Below, piece by piece: positions 31,721 through 32,969 of a stretch of 32,969 nt of DNA (position 1 is the first letter of the stretch; each line of letters opens with the position of its first letter). Below the pieces are notes generated by a model. The model was given only the letters and a program-made list of their open reading frames with translations. It did not search any database and was not told the origin of the DNA. Made by a program: the position numbers and the translations under genes. The stretch is taken from positions 1 through 32,969 of the forward strand of contig JAICMR010000022.1 in NCBI GenBank assembly GCA_025929155.1, given 5' to 3'. The stretch comes from Chthoniobacterales bacterium. Its GTDB lineage: Bacteria; Verrucomicrobiota; Verrucomicrobiia; Chthoniobacterales; UBA10450.

Positions 31721-32560
31721 ATGAAATGGCTCATCGCTTTCCTCTTTGCCCTCCTGGTTTTTGGCGGCGCGGCCTACTTCGGCTACAAGATTATCGTGCG
31801 CCCCGAGATGGTCATGCGCGCCGAAAAGATCGCTGGCACGACTCCGCGCCCGCTTCCGGATTTAAGCCTGCCGGAGTTTAAAGCAGCCGCGAAACTCAAG
31901 GAAGAGGGCAAGCTGACCGAGGCGCGCGCCGCGCTGACGGCGTTCATTCAGAAATATCCGAGCGGGGCGCACGTCGGCGAAGCGCAGGATCTGCTCGGCG
32001 AAGTCAACGCCAGCATCCTCCTTTCGGATTATCCCTCGCCGGAAAAGGAGGAATACATCGTGCGGAGCGGCGATGTCCTGGCGCGGATCGCGGCCAGGTT
32101 AAAATCGACGCCGGAGCTGATCATGCGCACGAACAACCTGAGCGGCACGATGCTCCGGGTTGGCGACAAACTGCTCGTTTCTCATCCGCTTTTCTCGATG
32201 CTGATCCAGCGCGAGAAGAAACTGATTTACCTCCTCGATCACGATCGTTTCTTTAAGCGCTACCACATTCTGAAGGAGAAATTACCCGCCCGTCCTCCGC
32301 CCAAAATCGAAACCCGCGTCGCCGAGATTATGGCTTGGAAAGATGGAAAACGCATCGGGATTGGCAGCCGCGATTTCCTGAACAGCACGCGCTGGATCCG
32401 CCTCGGCACACCTGGCTATGTCCTCTTTTCCGAACCGGATGATTCCCATCCCATCCTCGACGTTCCGCCGCCCGAACAAGGCATCGGCCTGAGCGCCACC
32501 GACGTGGAAGAGTTGAGCAGCCTTGTAAACACGAAAACGACTGTCACCATTACCAACTAG
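31721..32560 (+). CDS. LysM protein with degenerate L,D-transpeptidase (YkuD) domain
   Basis: The 279-residue product has an N-terminal membrane anchor (WLIAFLFALLVFGGAAYFGY), a tetratricopeptide-like helical part (about 50-100, AAKLKEEGKLTEARAALTAF), a LysM peptidoglycan-binding domain (about 110-153, EEYIVRSGDVLARIAARLKS) and a YkuD-like domain (FSMLIQREKKLIYLLDHDRF). At its end, GIGLSATDVEELSSLV aligns with the family's SHGCIRLs..DaeeL, but the catalytic Cys and its His are missing. It is therefore predicted to bind cell wall without transpeptidase activity. ATG 31721 fits the signal anchor. accA starts five bases after the stop. Confidence 0.82.
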   Translation: MKWLIAFLFALLVFGGAAYFGYKIIVRPEMVMRAEKIAGTTPRPLPDLSLPEFKAAAKLKEEGKLTEARAALTAFIQKYPSGAHVGEAQDLLGEVNASILLSDYPSPEKEEYIVRSGDVLARIAARLKSTPELIMRTNNLSGTMLRVGDKLLVSHPLFSMLIQREKKLIYLLDHDRFFKRYHILKEKLPARPPPKIETRVAEIMAWKDGKRIGIGSRDFLNSTRWIRLGTPGYVLFSEPDDSHPILDVPPPEQGIGLSATDVEELSSLVNTKTTVTITN

Positions 32561-32565
32561 CGCGC

Positions 32566-32969
32566 ATGGATTCCCACCCGCTCGATTTCGAAAAGCCGAT
32601 TCTGGAACTCCAGCGGCGCCTGCAAGAGCTCAAATCGCATTCTGCCAAACACGCGATCGATTTCGACTCCGAAGTGGAATCGATGGAGCTGAAAATTCTC
32701 GAGACCCGGCGGGAGATTTACGAAAAGTTGACCGCCTGGCAGCGGGTTCAGATCGCGCGCCACACGCAGCGTCCCTTTGCCCTCGATTACATCGGCCGAT
32801 GCTTCACCGAATGGGTCGAGCTGCATGGCGATCGGGTGTTCGGCGACGACCGTGCCATGCCTTGTGGGATCGCCAAGCTCGGCTCCCAACCCTGCGTCAT
32901 CGTGAGCCAGCAGAAAGGCCGCGACACAAAGGAAAACGTGAAACGCAATTTCGGCTGCGCTTATCCGGA
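32566..32969 (+). CDS. accA: AccA, acetyl-CoA carboxylase carboxyltransferase alpha subunit (3' truncated)
   Basis: The first 134 residues of AccA, cut by the window edge. They contain the N-terminal helical part (LDFEKPILELQRRLQELKSH), the conserved QIARHTQRPFALDYIGRCF, ELHGDRVFGDDRAM and IVSQQKGRDTKENVKRNFG. AccA with AccD transfers the carboxyl group from biotin to acetyl-CoA in fatty acid synthesis. It starts five bases after the LysM gene and is probably cotranscribed with it. Confidence 0.95.
   Translation, partial: MDSHPLDFEKPILELQRRLQELKSHSAKHAIDFDSEVESMELKILETRREIYEKLTAWQRVQIARHTQRPFALDYIGRCFTEWVELHGDRVFGDDRAMPCGIAKLGSQPCVIVSQQKGRDTKENVKRNFGCAYP

Overview
The window reads as a GC-rich chromosomal segment of a bacterium that is probably a member of the Verrucomicrobiota, perhaps a soil Chthoniobacterales or Udaeobacter-like lineage. 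This is inferred from gene content (SUF Fe-S assembly, alternative complex III followed by a CcoNOP-like module, DUF2807 and TIGR02206 proteins) and from short dispersed intergenic repeats. No rRNA, tRNA, CRISPR array, integrase or transposase gene was seen. Both edges cut genes: sufB lacks its N-terminal part at the left and accA is truncated at the right.

Layout. (1) 0.1-3.0 kb, plus: sufB (partial), sufD, a two-CBS-domain protein. (2) 3.2-4.0 kb, minus: an exported protein with a PD-(D/E)xK-like motif. (3) 4.06-6.18 kb, plus: a membrane protein overlapping a peptidoglycan-binding plus GH75 chitosanase-like protein. (4) 6.2-9.9 kb, minus: a TIGR02206 membrane protein, a DUF2807 lipoprotein and the molybdopterin genes moaA, moaC, mogA. 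(5) 10.1-18.0 kb, plus: a Tyr/Gly-rich lipoprotein, a polytopic patatin-like protein, two coupled genes of unknown function, a small lipoprotein and a large FAD/Fe-S oxidoreductase. (6) 18.1-30.3 kb, minus: one tight operon, actABCDEF (alternative complex III), then two accessory genes, then ccoN-, ccoO- and ccoP-like genes. (7) 30.7-33.0 kb, plus: a DUF420 protein, a DUF2007-like zinc-ribbon protein, a LysM protein with a degenerate L,D-transpeptidase domain, and the start of accA.

Two observations stand out. First, the non-palindromic nonamer TCGTTAGGC occurs 28 times (its octamer core CGTTAGGC 31 times) on either strand in 33 kb, about once per kb, inside genes in several reading frames and at gene boundaries. 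About 0.25 would be expected for a random nonamer. This density resembles DNA-uptake sequences of Neisseria or Pasteurellaceae, and I know of no such motif described for this group. Second, the CcoN-like subunit downstream of the alternative complex III genes aligns without gaps to cbb3 oxidase subunit I around its ligand sites, yet all six heme/CuB histidines and the cross-linked tyrosine are replaced. The operon therefore appears to encode a quinol:cytochrome c oxidoreductase coupled to a pseudo-oxidase scaffold with two c-type cytochromes rather than a functional oxidase.
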